NCBI GenBank assembly: GCA_023259315.1
Contig: JAHFQL010000037.1
Location: 1-10,662 of the forward strand
Direction of reading: 5' to 3'
DNA length: 10,662 nt
Source of the DNA: Candidatus Woesearchaeota archaeon
GTDB lineage: Archaea > Nanoarchaeota > Nanoarchaeia > Woesearchaeales > GW2011-AR4
The translations under genes and the position numbers were made by a program. A model generated the notes under the pieces. It searched no databases and had not been told where the DNA came from. It saw only the letters and a program-made list of their open reading frames with translations. Shown one piece after another: positions 1 to 7,399 of the stretch. Numbering within the stretch: position 1 is the first letter of the stretch; each line of letters begins with the position of its first letter.

Positions 1-55
1 TGCCTCGTTTAACAATGTCTGAAGCTTCGCAGTTTGGACAGTTAAATGGATGCAT
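1..55 (-). CDS. Partial zinc-ribbon protein, transposase-like N-terminus
   Basis: Only the first 18 codons lie in the window; the gene runs off its left edge on the minus strand. The translation is MHPFNCPNCEASDIVKRG. It shows one CPNC knuckle (Cys6 and Cys9), then a short acidic/serine stretch and an I-V-K-R-G motif. This CPxC...(I/V)VKxG pattern is typical of the N-terminal zinc ribbon of several insertion-sequence transposases (IS1 InsA-like and IS1595-like), which helps bind DNA. The start is well supported: an SD motif GAGGTGA lies at 67-61, five bases before the ATG, and a TATA-like box lies at about 101-90. The second knuckle and any catalytic domain are out of view, so another zinc-ribbon protein is possible. 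Confidence 0.5.
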   Translation of the reverse strand, partial: MHPFNCPNCEASDIVKRG

Positions 56-60
56 AAATA

Positions 61-101
61 TCACCTCAAATCAACTAAAGAAGAACTAGTATATAAATAT
101 C
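61..101 (-). promoter_or_regulatory. Promoter and SD site of the left-edge zinc-ribbon gene
   Basis: Read on the minus strand, an ATATTTATATAC-like TATA element lies at about 101-90 and the SD motif GAGGTGA at 67-61. A start site about 26 bases after the TATA centre would fall near 70, giving a leader of roughly 15 bases that contains the SD. This gene therefore has a leader, unlike most other first genes here. Confidence 0.5.
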
Positions 102-179
102 ACGTTAAATAGACAGTATCTTGTCAATGAGCCAATTCATCATAAACAAAGCAATATCAAATAAAATTTTTATAGCAAG

Positions 180-189
180 TTATTTAAAT
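180..189 (+). promoter_or_regulatory. TATA box of the UDP-GlcNAc 2-epimerase gene
   Basis: TTATTTAAAT is centred about 27 bases before the ATG at 212, so the transcript should begin at or next to the start codon. No SD motif precedes the ATG. A second TATA-like element (TTTTTATAGC, 167-176) is possible but would give a short leader without an SD. Confidence 0.5.
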
Positions 190-211
190 CAACATTTTTA
201 CTTTTTAGTTT

Positions 212-1306
212 ATGAAAATAGTAAATGTGGTTGGCACAAGGCCAAATTTCATCAAGATTGCCCCTTTGGTAAGTGAGATAAAAAAACACAATGAGATAAG
301 GCAAATTCTTGTCCACACGGGCCAACATTATGATGGTGAAATGTCAAAATTCTTTTTTGATGACTTGTCTATTCCAAAGCCCGACATAAACCTCGGGATA
401 GGCTCTTCTTCCGATATAACGCAGACAGCAAAAATAATGCTGGAATTTGAGAAAGTGATTATAAAAGAAAAACCGGATTTGGTTGTTGTTGTGGGTGATG
501 TAAATTCAACTCTTGCAGCTGCCTTGACTGCAGTTAAATGCGGAGTAAAAATTGCTCATGTTGAATCTGGGCTGAGAAGCTTTGACACTACGATGCCAGA
601 AGAGACCAACAGATTACTTACAGACCAAATAGCAGATTTTCTTTTCACAACAGAGAAAAGCGGAAATAAAAATTTAATTAAAGAAGGCATAAGCAAAAAC
701 AAGATATTTTTTGTCGGAAATGTGATGATAGACAGTTTATTGAGCCACAAAAAAAAAGCGCAAAAATCAAAAATTTTATCAAAACTAAAATTGGTTGAAA
801 ACAATTACGTTGTGCTGACGCTTCACAGGCCAAGCAATGTTGATAATAAAAAGTCATTTGAATATATTTTAGACATACTTAATGAAATCCAAAAAAACAT
901 CAAAATTATTTTTCCTGTTCATCCAAGAACGTTTAAGAACCTTAAAAATTTTAATTTATTGAGCAGTATTGAAAGGCAAAAAAATATAATATTGACAGAA
1001 CCAATAGGCTATCTTGACTTCATGAAGTTGATGATAAACTCAAGGTTTGTTTTGACTGATTCCGGCGGCATACAGGAAGAGACAACTGTTCTTGGAATAC
1101 CCTGCATCACAATGCGCAATAATACCGAAAGGCCTGTCACAGTAGAGCAGGGCACTAATATATTGATAAGCACTCAAAAATCCAATATACTACAGGCAGC
1201 AAACAAGCTGCTTAAAAGGGCATCTTTTAAGCCTAAAATACCTCCATTATGGGACGGCAAAGCAGCGCAAAGGATTGTTTCTATATTACTAAAAATTATA
1301 CGTTAA
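212..1306 (+). CDS. wecB: UDP-N-acetylglucosamine 2-epimerase (non-hydrolysing)
   Basis: Cytoplasmic enzyme that interconverts UDP-GlcNAc and UDP-ManNAc, the entry step to ManNAc-type sugars of surface glycans. The 364-residue length is normal for the family. Family motifs occur in order: GTRPNFIK (8-15), TGQHYD (36-41), GDVNST (95-100), HVESGLRS (116-123), PEETNR (129-134), TLHRPSN (203-209), HPRT (237-240), DSGGIQEE (283-290) and RNNTERP (302-308). Asp96, Glu118, Glu131 and His205 correspond to the residues known as catalytic in E. coli WecB (Asp95, Glu117, Glu131, His213). The ATG at 212 is supported by a TATA box 27 bases upstream and by the family-typical MKIVxVVGTRP start. The gene stands alone and converges on the FkbH-like gene. 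The usual partner, UDP-ManNAc dehydrogenase (WecC), is not in the window, so the product may be used as ManNAc or processed elsewhere. Confidence 0.95.
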   Translation: MKIVNVVGTRPNFIKIAPLVSEIKKHNEIRQILVHTGQHYDGEMSKFFFDDLSIPKPDINLGIGSSSDITQTAKIMLEFEKVIIKEKPDLVVVVGDVNSTLAAALTAVKCGVKIAHVESGLRSFDTTMPEETNRLLTDQIADFLFTTEKSGNKNLIKEGISKNKIFFVGNVMIDSLLSHKKKAQKSKILSKLKLVENNYVVLTLHRPSNVDNKKSFEYILDILNEIQKNIKIIFPVHPRTFKNLKNFNLLSSIERQKNIILTEPIGYLDFMKLMINSRFVLTDSGGIQEETTVLGIPCITMRNNTERPVTVEQGTNILISTQKSNILQAANKLLKRASFKPKIPPLWDGKAAQRIVSILLKIIR

Positions 1307-1422
1307 TTTCCATATTGAAAATAGCTAGTAATTAATAAAGATTTCTGTTAATTATTTACCGTATGGAAAAGAATCAAGAGTAAATGCTAAAATTTTTAAC
1401 AAATCCCTAAATAAATCAAAAT

Positions 1423-2484
1423 TCACTCTCTCTTCTCAGCCACCTTCATCAGGAAATTAACTTTAATCCATGGAGGATAAATAGGCATTTCATCCTTTTC
1501 CAAATCAAACTCATAGAAAGTGCTTTTTCCATCAACCATCGCTTTTCTAAATCCCCTGCTTTCATAAAGCGGCTTTATTCTCCAGTTGCTTTCTGTTTCA
1601 ACAAGCCTGCCAACAACTTTTTTTATTGAATTCTCTTTTGCATAATGAAGCATTGCAACAACAAGTGCCGAGCCGATTCCTCTGCCCATTGTCCTGCATG
1701 AAACTGTCAAGTCTCTAATAAACCAGCCATAATCTTTTTGCTCGAGTATTGTCTCAGCTATCAGGCCATAATCACCGAATTTGTCTTTAAGTTCAACAAC
1801 CATTACAATGTCATGGTTCTTTTCAAACGATTCTTTTAATTGCTCAAGACCGTACCTATTTGATGTTACATTCAGCTCATTTGTTCTGTTCAGCAATTGG
1901 GTCACCCTCTGCCAGTCCTGCTCTTCAACAGGCCTTATGGTCATAAGCATGTCGCATTGCATCAGGAAATCCTTGAAGTCGCCTTTGTGGCTTTTCTCTG
2001 CCTCTTCCCTGTTTCTTTGCTCCTTGAGCAGCTGAACTCTTTTCCTGTCTTCATCAGTTGCGTTAAGGGGCATGACTTCCTCAAGCCCGAGCACATCCAA
2101 TGGATCAATGGCCTCAAAAATATTTATTCCAGAAATTTGTGACTTGACTTCTGCCCTTTGGAAAGGGTCGTCATCAACAAAAAGCATTTCGCTGTAAGAA
2201 ATGTTAAATTCCTTTGCAAGCTTTTTTATAGCATCTGATTTCAGGCCCCAGCCGACCTGCGGCTTTTCGAAATATTTTTCAATCTCGAATTTCTTCAGGA
2301 TATTGTCCACATCCTCATAATAATTCTTGCTGCAGAGTGTGCTTTTTATGCCTCTTTTGTCAAGCTCTTTCAAGGCCTCCTTTGTTCCCGGCTTTATCTT
2401 CACATTTTCTTTGTCTTTGTAGAAAACAGTGCCATCCCATAAAGTATTGTCGCCGTCCCACACAACAAGCTTGACCCTTTTCAT
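1423..2484 (-). CDS. FkbH-like protein: HAD (IIIC) domain fused to GNAT acetyltransferase domain
   Basis: Residues 1-115 form a HAD domain: motif I WDGDNTLWDG (9-18, Asp10 and Asp12), motif II around CSKN (51-54), motif III Lys82 and motif IV FVDDDP (102-107). The segment TQLLNRTNELNVTSNRY (195-211) matches the FkbH signature region. Residues 220-330 form a GNAT fold with an R-x-x-G-x-G acyl-CoA loop at 264-269. FkbH relatives in polyketide pathways move a glyceryl group from 1,3-bisphosphoglycerate to an acyl carrier protein; relatives also occur in polysaccharide loci, where the substrate is often unknown. At 353 residues this is the short form, lacking the N-terminal SGNH-like domain of longer members. 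No carrier protein is visible, so acylation of a sugar is inferred. The ATG has a TATA box 26-27 bases upstream and no SD. The gene lies 88 bases after the cupin gene, on the same strand. Confidence 0.85.
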   Translation of the reverse strand: MKRVKLVVWDGDNTLWDGTVFYKDKENVKIKPGTKEALKELDKRGIKSTLCSKNYYEDVDNILKKFEIEKYFEKPQVGWGLKSDAIKKLAKEFNISYSEMLFVDDDPFQRAEVKSQISGINIFEAIDPLDVLGLEEVMPLNATDEDRKRVQLLKEQRNREEAEKSHKGDFKDFLMQCDMLMTIRPVEEQDWQRVTQLLNRTNELNVTSNRYGLEQLKESFEKNHDIVMVVELKDKFGDYGLIAETILEQKDYGWFIRDLTVSCRTMGRGIGSALVVAMLHYAKENSIKKVVGRLVETESNWRIKPLYESRGFRKAMVDGKSTFYEFDLEKDEMPIYPPWIKVNFLMKVAEKRE

Positions 2485-2506
2485 AGATAAAATACGTCTA
2501 AAATAG

Positions 2507-2514
2507 TATATAAA
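2507..2514 (-). promoter_or_regulatory. TATA box of the FkbH-like gene
   Basis: TTTATATA on the minus strand is centred 26-27 bases before the ATG at 2484, which predicts a leaderless transcript. The gene thus seems to have its own promoter, although it could also be read through from the cupin gene upstream. Confidence 0.6.
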
Positions 2515-2572
2515 TGTTTGGGATAAGTTAAGAAAAGTATGAATATTCGCAATTCTAAATTAAATCAAAATT

Positions 2573-2956
2573 TTAAATCAAGTTATACTTTATCGTGTGC
2601 TCAGAAAATTTGTCACTGTCCCTGCTGCCATCAGTCATGTTGATAAAAACTGAATCCTCAAGAAATTCCATTGCATGGGCTATCATTGGCGGAGTTATTA
2701 CAAGCATGCCCGGCTCAACAATAAGTTCCTCGACTTTTGCCTCTTTTTTTTTCAAGTTCTTGGAATATGTCTTGTATTTTCCGCTGACCAAATAAACATA
2801 CTGCATCTGTTTTGGGTGGTAATGGTTTGCCCTTATGGCTCCTTTCTTAGAGGTTATTATAGCAACATGACAAATTTCTTTCTCCAGAATATTGGCAATA
2901 GAACCTCTTTTGTCTACAAAGGCCGGCTCAATTTTTATTGCAGTTTCATTAACCAT
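2573..2956 (-). CDS. Small single-domain cupin, sugar-nucleotide type
   Basis: A 127-residue one-domain cupin, probably cytoplasmic. Motif 1 is G39-x5-HYH (45-47)-x4-Gln52-x6-G59; motif 2 is G83-x5-P89-x-Met91-x2-His94. The metal-binding histidines (45, 47, 94) are present, but Gln replaces the usual motif-1 Glu and Met replaces the motif-2 Gly. The stretch RANHYHPKQMQYVYLVSG (42-59) resembles cupins of capsule and nucleotide-sugar pathways, such as the C-terminal cupin of CapF, which act as epimerases, isomerases or reductase partners on keto sugars. I cannot name the reaction. The start at 2956 has a TATA box 26 bases upstream and no SD. It shares an 82-base divergent promoter region with the oxidoreductase at 3039 and precedes the FkbH-like gene, suggesting joint work on one sugar. 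Confidence 0.8.
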   Translation of the reverse strand: MVNETAIKIEPAFVDKRGSIANILEKEICHVAIITSKKGAIRANHYHPKQMQYVYLVSGKYKTYSKNLKKKEAKVEELIVEPGMLVITPPMIAHAMEFLEDSVFINMTDGSRDSDKFSEHTIKYNLI

Positions 2957-2977
2957 TCATTTTTGGATTTAAGCTTG

Positions 2978-2986
2978 TTTTATTAA
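2978..2986 (-). promoter_or_regulatory. TATA box of the cupin gene
   Basis: TTAATAAAA on the minus strand is centred 26 bases before the ATG at 2956; leaderless start predicted. It lies back to back with the TATA box for the gene at 3039. Confidence 0.5.
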
Positions 2987-3006
2987 CTTTTCTATTAAAG
3001 ATAGAT

Positions 3007-3014
3007 TTTTATAT
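3007..3014 (+). promoter_or_regulatory. TATA box of the Gfo/Idh/MocA operon
   Basis: TTTTATAT is centred about 28 bases before the ATG at 3039, with no SD in between, so the three-gene operon probably begins with a leaderless or nearly leaderless transcript. Confidence 0.55.
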
Positions 3015-3038
3015 CCGGCTTTTACTTTATCACCAATT

Positions 3039-4034
3039 ATGAATTTCGGAATCATAGGGGTCGGAAGATTCGGCACAAATTACTTGAAAACATTGAATGA
3101 GCTTCAAGTGCATGTAAAATGGATTTGCTCCACTAAGCTGGAGACAATGAATGAAGCACTATCAAAAGTAAATTTGAAGTCAGAAGTCAAAAAAACGATA
3201 AATTATAGGGAAATCCTGAAAGATAAAGGTCTTGATGCAGTGATAATCGCAACTCCTGGAAGCACTCATTATAAAATCGCAAAAGATGCTCTAATTGCTG
3301 GAAAGCATGTATTGGTGGAAAAGCCATTCTGTTTAAGTTCAAAGGAAGCAGAAGATTTATTAAAGCTATCAAAGAAAAAAAACAAAATACTGATAGCAGG
3401 TCATCTGCATTTGTTTAACCCCGGAATACAAAAGATTAGGGAAGACATAAAATCAGGATTATTTGGCAGGGTAAATTTCATAAGCATATTCCATTCCGGA
3501 AACGGTCCTGTAAGGGCAGACATAAGCGCCTTATGGGATTTTTTCCCGCATAGCGTTTCTGTATTGCTTTACCTTCTAGAGGAAAATCCTGTAGAGCTCG
3601 GAGTCATCGGCGCTTCTTTCATAAAAAAAGGGAACGAAGATTTAGTAACAATGTCTATCAATTTTCCAAGTAACATATTTGCAGTGTCAACTGGAACTTG
3701 GCTTTACCCCCTAAAGAAATTTGAAATTGTTGTAGTCGGAGAAAATCTTTATGCAGTATTCGATGATTACGCAAAAATTGGCAAGCTGAGGTATTTCGAC
3801 AGCAGGCCTAAAATGATTAATGGGAAAATAATTATTGATGGCAAAGGCTACAGAAGTGTTCAAATAGAAGACTCAAGGCCATTAACAGAGCAAATGAAAT
3901 TTTTTATCAACTGCATAAAAAATAATAAAATCCCGAAAGAGAATATAAAAAATGCTGTAAAGATAACAAAAATTCTCGAGCTTGCGCAAAAATCTCTTAA
4001 AACAAATTCAAGAGTAAAGGTTAATAAGCTATAA
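3039..4034 (+). CDS. Gfo/Idh/MocA-family NAD(P)-dependent sugar oxidoreductase
   Basis: A 331-residue cytoplasmic dehydrogenase. The N-terminal Rossmann fold carries the dinucleotide loop GVGRFG (7-12); ATPGSTHY (71-78) follows, then the family signature VEKPFCLS (93-100) with Lys95. The C-terminal domain has GHLHLFNP (121-128) and LWDFFPHSV (165-173), whose Asp167-x3-His171 matches the usual D-x3-H catalytic motif. Relatives in glycan loci (for example WlbA) oxidise C3 of a UDP-aminosugar, while others reduce keto sugars, so the substrate is open. It is the first gene of an operon with the GT2 gene 15 bases downstream and diverges from the cupin gene, which suggests it makes or consumes a keto-sugar intermediate. 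The start gives the normal short N-terminus before the nucleotide-binding loop and has a TATA box at the leaderless distance. Confidence 0.88.
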   Translation: MNFGIIGVGRFGTNYLKTLNELQVHVKWICSTKLETMNEALSKVNLKSEVKKTINYREILKDKGLDAVIIATPGSTHYKIAKDALIAGKHVLVEKPFCLSSKEAEDLLKLSKKKNKILIAGHLHLFNPGIQKIREDIKSGLFGRVNFISIFHSGNGPVRADISALWDFFPHSVSVLLYLLEENPVELGVIGASFIKKGNEDLVTMSINFPSNIFAVSTGTWLYPLKKFEIVVVGENLYAVFDDYAKIGKLRYFDSRPKMINGKIIIDGKGYRSVQIEDSRPLTEQMKFFINCIKNNKIPKENIKNAVKITKILELAQKSLKTNSRVKVNKL

Positions 4035-4049
4035 ATTTGAGGAAATTAA

Positions 4050-4748
4050 ATGAAGCTTTCAATCATAGTTCCTATATACAATGAAAGAGACACGTTGAGG
4101 CGTATAATAAAAAGAATAGAATCTGTCAATTTGGGAAAAATACAGAAAGAGATTATTCTAGTTGATGATTGCTCAAAAGATGGCTCCAGGGACATTATGG
4201 GGTCAATGAAAGGCAATTACGTCAGGCTCTATCACAAGAAAAATGCCGGCAAAGGCGCTGCTTTAAAGACTGGAATCAGGGCAGCAACAGGGGATTTCAT
4301 AATATTCCAGGACGCTGATTTGGAATACGACCCTAACGACTACAAAAAGCTGCTCAAGCCGATACTTGAGAAGCAAACTAATATTGTGTTCGGCTCAAGA
4401 TTTTCAAAGGACTCAAAACTGCTTCCAAAAATAAAGACTATGCACCCACTGCATTGGATTGGCAACAAAGGTTTGACATTTGTATTTAACACGCTTTATG
4501 GAACTAGCTTGACAGATGTCGAGCCTTGTTATAAATTGTTCAAAAGCAATGTGTTGAAAAGTATTGAAATAAAATCTGACAGGTTTGAGTATGATATAGA
4601 GCTCATGTGCAAGCTTGTAAAGAAAGGAGAAAAAATAGTGCAATTGCCCATCAAATACGCGCCCAGGGCTTTTGAGGAAGGGAAGAAGATAAACTGGAAA
4701 GACGGGATAATAGCTTTCATGACAATGGTCAAATACAGGTTTCCATAA
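4050..4748 (+). CDS. GT2 glycosyltransferase, dolichyl-phosphate mannose synthase (DPM1)-like
   Basis: A 232-residue GT-A-fold enzyme with no C-terminal membrane segment. It starts with [10 protein letters not shown] (3-12), then [10 protein letters not shown] (37-46) for nucleotide binding, NAGKGAAL (65-72), the metal-binding QDADLEYDP (87-95, Asp88 and Asp90), FGSRF (114-118) and the [10 protein letters not shown] segment (155-164). The C-terminal [10 protein letters not shown] (211-220) is typical of polyprenyl-phosphate hexose synthases. The likely reaction is transfer of mannose or glucose from GDP- or UDP-sugar to dolichyl phosphate at the inner membrane face; the sugar cannot be told from sequence. 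An SD motif GAGGA (4039-4043) lies six bases before the ATG, fitting an internal operon gene. It lies between the oxidoreductase and the GT4 gene. Confidence 0.88.
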   Translation: MKLSIIVPIYNERDTLRRIIKRIESVNLGKIQKEIILVDDCSKDGSRDIMGSMKGNYVRLYHKKNAGKGAALKTGIRAATGDFIIFQDADLEYDPNDYKKLLKPILEKQTNIVFGSRFSKDSKLLPKIKTMHPLHWIGNKGLTFVFNTLYGTSLTDVEPCYKLFKSNVLKSIEIKSDRFEYDIELMCKLVKKGEKIVQLPIKYAPRAFEEGKKINWKDGIIAFMTMVKYRFP

Positions 4749-4750
4749 AA

Positions 4751-5881
4751 ATGCCAAAATTAAAAGTAGCCGTTGTAATTCCAACACAATCTAACCTGAA
4801 ATCATCACTACAAAATCTGCTAAAGGTTTATGACTATCTGGTGCAGAAATATGGCTTTGAGGTTACAATTTTTATCGACAAAAGGTACGATTTTTCCTAC
4901 AAGAATTTTAAGGTACAGAAGATAAGCGGATTTGATCATAAAACAATTCTTGAAAAATTATTCTTGTTTCTTGGCTTGCAGAGAGATTATTATACAGATT
5001 TGATGGATAAGCTAAAAGGTTATAATGTCATCGAGACCAGCAATCCGGAATTCTATTGGTTTGCCTGCCAATCCTATCTTGCAGCAAAAAAATACAATTC
5101 AAGACTTATATTAAGGACGTCGCAAACAGTTGATGGATTTTATTTGTTTAAATTCACAAAATTAATCCCTATAACAATTGCAAGAAAGGCTTACAAATAC
5201 GCTAAGTACCTTCTTTTTACAAATCCGAAAGCTGCGGCAAGGTGTATCAAGCTTGGTCTAACTGAAAAGAATTCCAGAAAGATTATTGTAATAGGCCACG
5301 CTACTGATACAAATACTTTCAAGCCATTATACCATAAAAAAGACAGCGAAAAAACAATATTGCTTTCAGTCGGTGGCTTGTATGAGATAAAGGGACATCA
5401 TTTGATAATAAAAGCGCTTAGAAAAGTTATTGACAAAGGATTTGATTCTGAATTGTGGATTGTTGGAGATGGATATTACAAAAATGAATTGGTAAATTTA
5501 GCAAAAAATCTTGATCTGGAAAAGAATGTCAAATTCCTAGGATCAAAAGGCCATAACGAACTTGCTGAGATTTACAATAAATCCAGTGTGTTCGTGCTTG
5601 CAAACTATCAGGAAATAACTCCTGCAGTCAATGAAGCGCTAGCTTGTGGTTTGCCTGTGGTTGTGATGGAGTGCGGCGGCAGAGAATTTGTAATTCCTAG
5701 TAAAAACTATGGCTTGATTTCAAAAAAATTGGATATAGACGATATGTCTCAAAAAATAATTCAATTGATTAAAAATAAAAAATTATCTAATAAGGTTGCA
5801 CAAAATGGCAGAAAAAGAATCATTAATAGTTTTGCAATAGAAAAAGTTGCTCAAAAATTCTACTCGGCTTTTACTAAGTAA
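4751..5881 (+). CDS. GT4-family glycosyltransferase
   Basis: A 376-residue GT-B-fold retaining glycosyltransferase. The N-terminal acceptor domain is divergent. The C-terminal donor domain shows LLSVGGLYEIKGHHLII (204-220), WIVGDG (236-241), VKFLG (260-264) and QEITPAVNEALACGLPVV (287-304). In most GT4 enzymes the donor-site glutamates are spaced E-x7-E; here Glu288 and Glu295 are six residues apart (E-x6-E), or else Gln287 replaces the first Glu. The gene starts two bases after the GT2 stop with only a weak AGGT-like SD, so translation is probably coupled. Its stop overlaps the convergent GT-C gene by 8 bases. Likely role: addition of a sugar to a lipid-linked glycan on the cytoplasmic face; donor and acceptor are unknown. 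Confidence 0.87.
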   Translation: MPKLKVAVVIPTQSNLKSSLQNLLKVYDYLVQKYGFEVTIFIDKRYDFSYKNFKVQKISGFDHKTILEKLFLFLGLQRDYYTDLMDKLKGYNVIETSNPEFYWFACQSYLAAKKYNSRLILRTSQTVDGFYLFKFTKLIPITIARKAYKYAKYLLFTNPKAAARCIKLGLTEKNSRKIIVIGHATDTNTFKPLYHKKDSEKTILLSVGGLYEIKGHHLIIKALRKVIDKGFDSELWIVGDGYYKNELVNLAKNLDLEKNVKFLGSKGHNELAEIYNKSSVFVLANYQEITPAVNEALACGLPVVVMECGGREFVIPSKNYGLISKKLDIDDMSQKIIQLIKNKKLSNKVAQNGRKRIINSFAIEKVAQKFYSAFTK

Positions 5882-7337
5882 GGTTTTTATTTTTTATACT
5901 GACTCCGATTTTAATATACCATATCCACCACAAAACCACGAAAATCCACAAGGTAATTCCTATTAAACTGTAGCTGACTGCATCCCTTATGAAATAATAC
6001 CTGTTGGCATTTCCATAATAAAATAGCAGCGCCATTAAAGTGCTCAGAAATATAAAAACCCAATAGAAAAATTTGAATTTGGAGTCATCTGATTTCAATG
6101 CAAAGAAAGGAATTACCCACAAAAAGTATTGTACCCCAAATCCTGAAGAAAAAGCAAAAAAGAAAAGATTGGATAATATTATACCGTCAACATAACCTAT
6201 ATCATGTCTTCTCAAAAAATAAAAAAATATAGCTGCAAACATCGCTATGGTTATTGCAATGTAAATATAGTTGAAAAGCTCGTGAAGATTTGGAAGTGCA
6301 AAAATTGTTGTAAGATACTGTTCAATCCTGCTGTAACTCCATAAGTATTTCACACCTCCGTATGGAATTATAATTCTTAGTTTAGTTCTTAAATCTGCAT
6401 TTGGATAAGAAAATAAGAGAAATATATAGGGCAAAGAAACAGTTATTCCAAATAAAACCATCTTATAAAATCTTTTTTGCTTGGCGATAAAAAAAGGCAT
6501 TACCGGGGCTGTAACAACCTTGACTACAAGGGAAAGCCCCAGCAAAAAATTATGGAATAAATTTGTTTTTTCAAGCTTCAGGAGAAAGTAGACGTACAAT
6601 ACCAAGAAAACAATGCCAAGGTTATCTACTTGTCCATGATAGCCGGAAACCATTAGCACGACAGGATTTAGAAGGTATAAAGCCACCGTCACATAGGTTT
6701 CCTTGTCGCTTTTTTTTTGATGTCGCATTATCTTGTAAAGAAGGGATCCTATAAGCAGCGTAGCAATTATCATGGGAAAATGAACTACTGTGCTGAAATT
6801 TGCAGAAAACAGTTTGGATAATTTAAGCATGAGAAATGATATATATGCCCACATCGGGCCTGCATAATAGTCACCTTTTATCAATTTTCCTTTGAAGTCT
6901 TCTTTAGTAAACAAAGGCTTAATATTTTCATGTATAGGCATCTTTGTATAAAAAGAGTGAACATCAGTATAGATGTTTTTTCCTTCTTCAATGGCAGTTG
7001 CTGCATTCATTTGATTATTGATATCGTGCTCAACTCCTATGAACTGCCATGCAAGATAAAATTGAAAAGCTGCTGACAGCAAAAAAGCATAGAAAATAGC
7101 CTTTCTGTAATTTTTTTGGGCGTTCAGGATGCTGTAATAGATAAGAATGCAAAAAACTGATGTCCCTATAAAAGGCATCCATCTAAAACCCTGCCTGCTG
7201 AAATAACAAAATAAAAAAGCTGCTGCAATAGTAAATAAAGAAGCAATCGCAAAAGACAATTTAGAATTTCTTTTTATAGCAGAATGCATTATGCTGCATA
7301 TATTCTCGGTCAAATTGTAGACTATATTTATAATCAT
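5874..7337 (-). CDS. Polytopic GT-C-type glycosyltransferase
   Basis: A 487-residue membrane protein with roughly 12-13 hydrophobic segments, for example near 28-46, 54-71, 78-100, 183-203, 213-232, 236-255, 262-283, 290-310, 355-375, 384-412, 423-441 and 454-475. The loop after the early segments holds GVEHDINNQ (101-109), whose Asp105 is the likely GT-C catalytic acid/base. NPVVLMVSGYHGQVDN (224-239) matches the NP...(W/H)GQxD pattern of PIG-M/ALG-like mannosyltransferases, and QYFLWVIPFF (403-412) is also typical. Such enzymes use polyprenyl-phosphate sugars on the outer membrane face, which fits the two DPM-like GT2 genes nearby. The start at 7337 has a TATA box 26 bases upstream and no SD; Met17 (7289) is less likely. 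It diverges from the second GT2 gene across 85 bases. Confidence 0.82.
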   Translation of the reverse strand: MIINIVYNLTENICSIMHSAIKRNSKLSFAIASLFTIAAAFLFCYFSRQGFRWMPFIGTSVFCILIYYSILNAQKNYRKAIFYAFLLSAAFQFYLAWQFIGVEHDINNQMNAATAIEEGKNIYTDVHSFYTKMPIHENIKPLFTKEDFKGKLIKGDYYAGPMWAYISFLMLKLSKLFSANFSTVVHFPMIIATLLIGSLLYKIMRHQKKSDKETYVTVALYLLNPVVLMVSGYHGQVDNLGIVFLVLYVYFLLKLEKTNLFHNFLLGLSLVVKVVTAPVMPFFIAKQKRFYKMVLFGITVSLPYIFLLFSYPNADLRTKLRIIIPYGGVKYLWSYSRIEQYLTTIFALPNLHELFNYIYIAITIAMFAAIFFYFLRRHDIGYVDGIILSNLFFFAFSSGFGVQYFLWVIPFFALKSDDSKFKFFYWVFIFLSTLMALLFYYGNANRYYFIRDAVSYSLIGITLWIFVVLWWIWYIKIGVSIKNKNLT

Positions 7338-7358
7338 ACATTTAAATTAACTACTCGA

Positions 7359-7367
7359 TTTTTATAA
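7359..7367 (-). promoter_or_regulatory. TATA box of the GT-C gene
   Basis: TTATAAAAA on the minus strand is centred 26 bases before the ATG at 7337, predicting a leaderless start. This supports choosing 7337 over the internal methionine at 7289. Confidence 0.6.
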
Positions 7368-7391
7368 CTTTCGATGATGGCTATGGTTAAA

Positions 7392-7399
7392 TTTATAAA
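7392..7399 (+). promoter_or_regulatory. TATA box of the second GT2 operon
   Basis: TTTATAAA is a near-ideal archaeal TATA core centred 27 bases before the ATG at 7423; leaderless start predicted. It lies about 32 bases from the oppositely directed TATA box of the GT-C gene. Confidence 0.65.

Noticed and set aside
1307..1369. Nested inverted repeats between convergent genes: TTTCCATA (1307-1314) with TATGGAAA (1362-1369), and TAATTAA (1329-1335) with TTAATTA (1348-1354).
   Set aside because: Arms are only 7-8 bases, the outer spacer is 47 bases, and the sequence is very A+T-rich, so chance is likely. Archaeal termination also does not need a hairpin.
2675..2986. A 103-codon plus-strand frame opposite the cupin gene.
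   Set aside because: The cupin frame has the metal-binding motifs and a well-placed TATA box; this frame has neither.
4413..4787. A 124-codon open frame on the minus strand.
   Set aside because: It is the antisense shadow of a clear GT2 glycosyltransferase with intact motifs; it has no recognisable domain and no promoter.
7287..7289. Alternative start of the GT-C protein at Met17.
   Set aside because: The TATA box at 7367-7359 lies exactly at the leaderless distance from 7337, and no SD precedes 7289.
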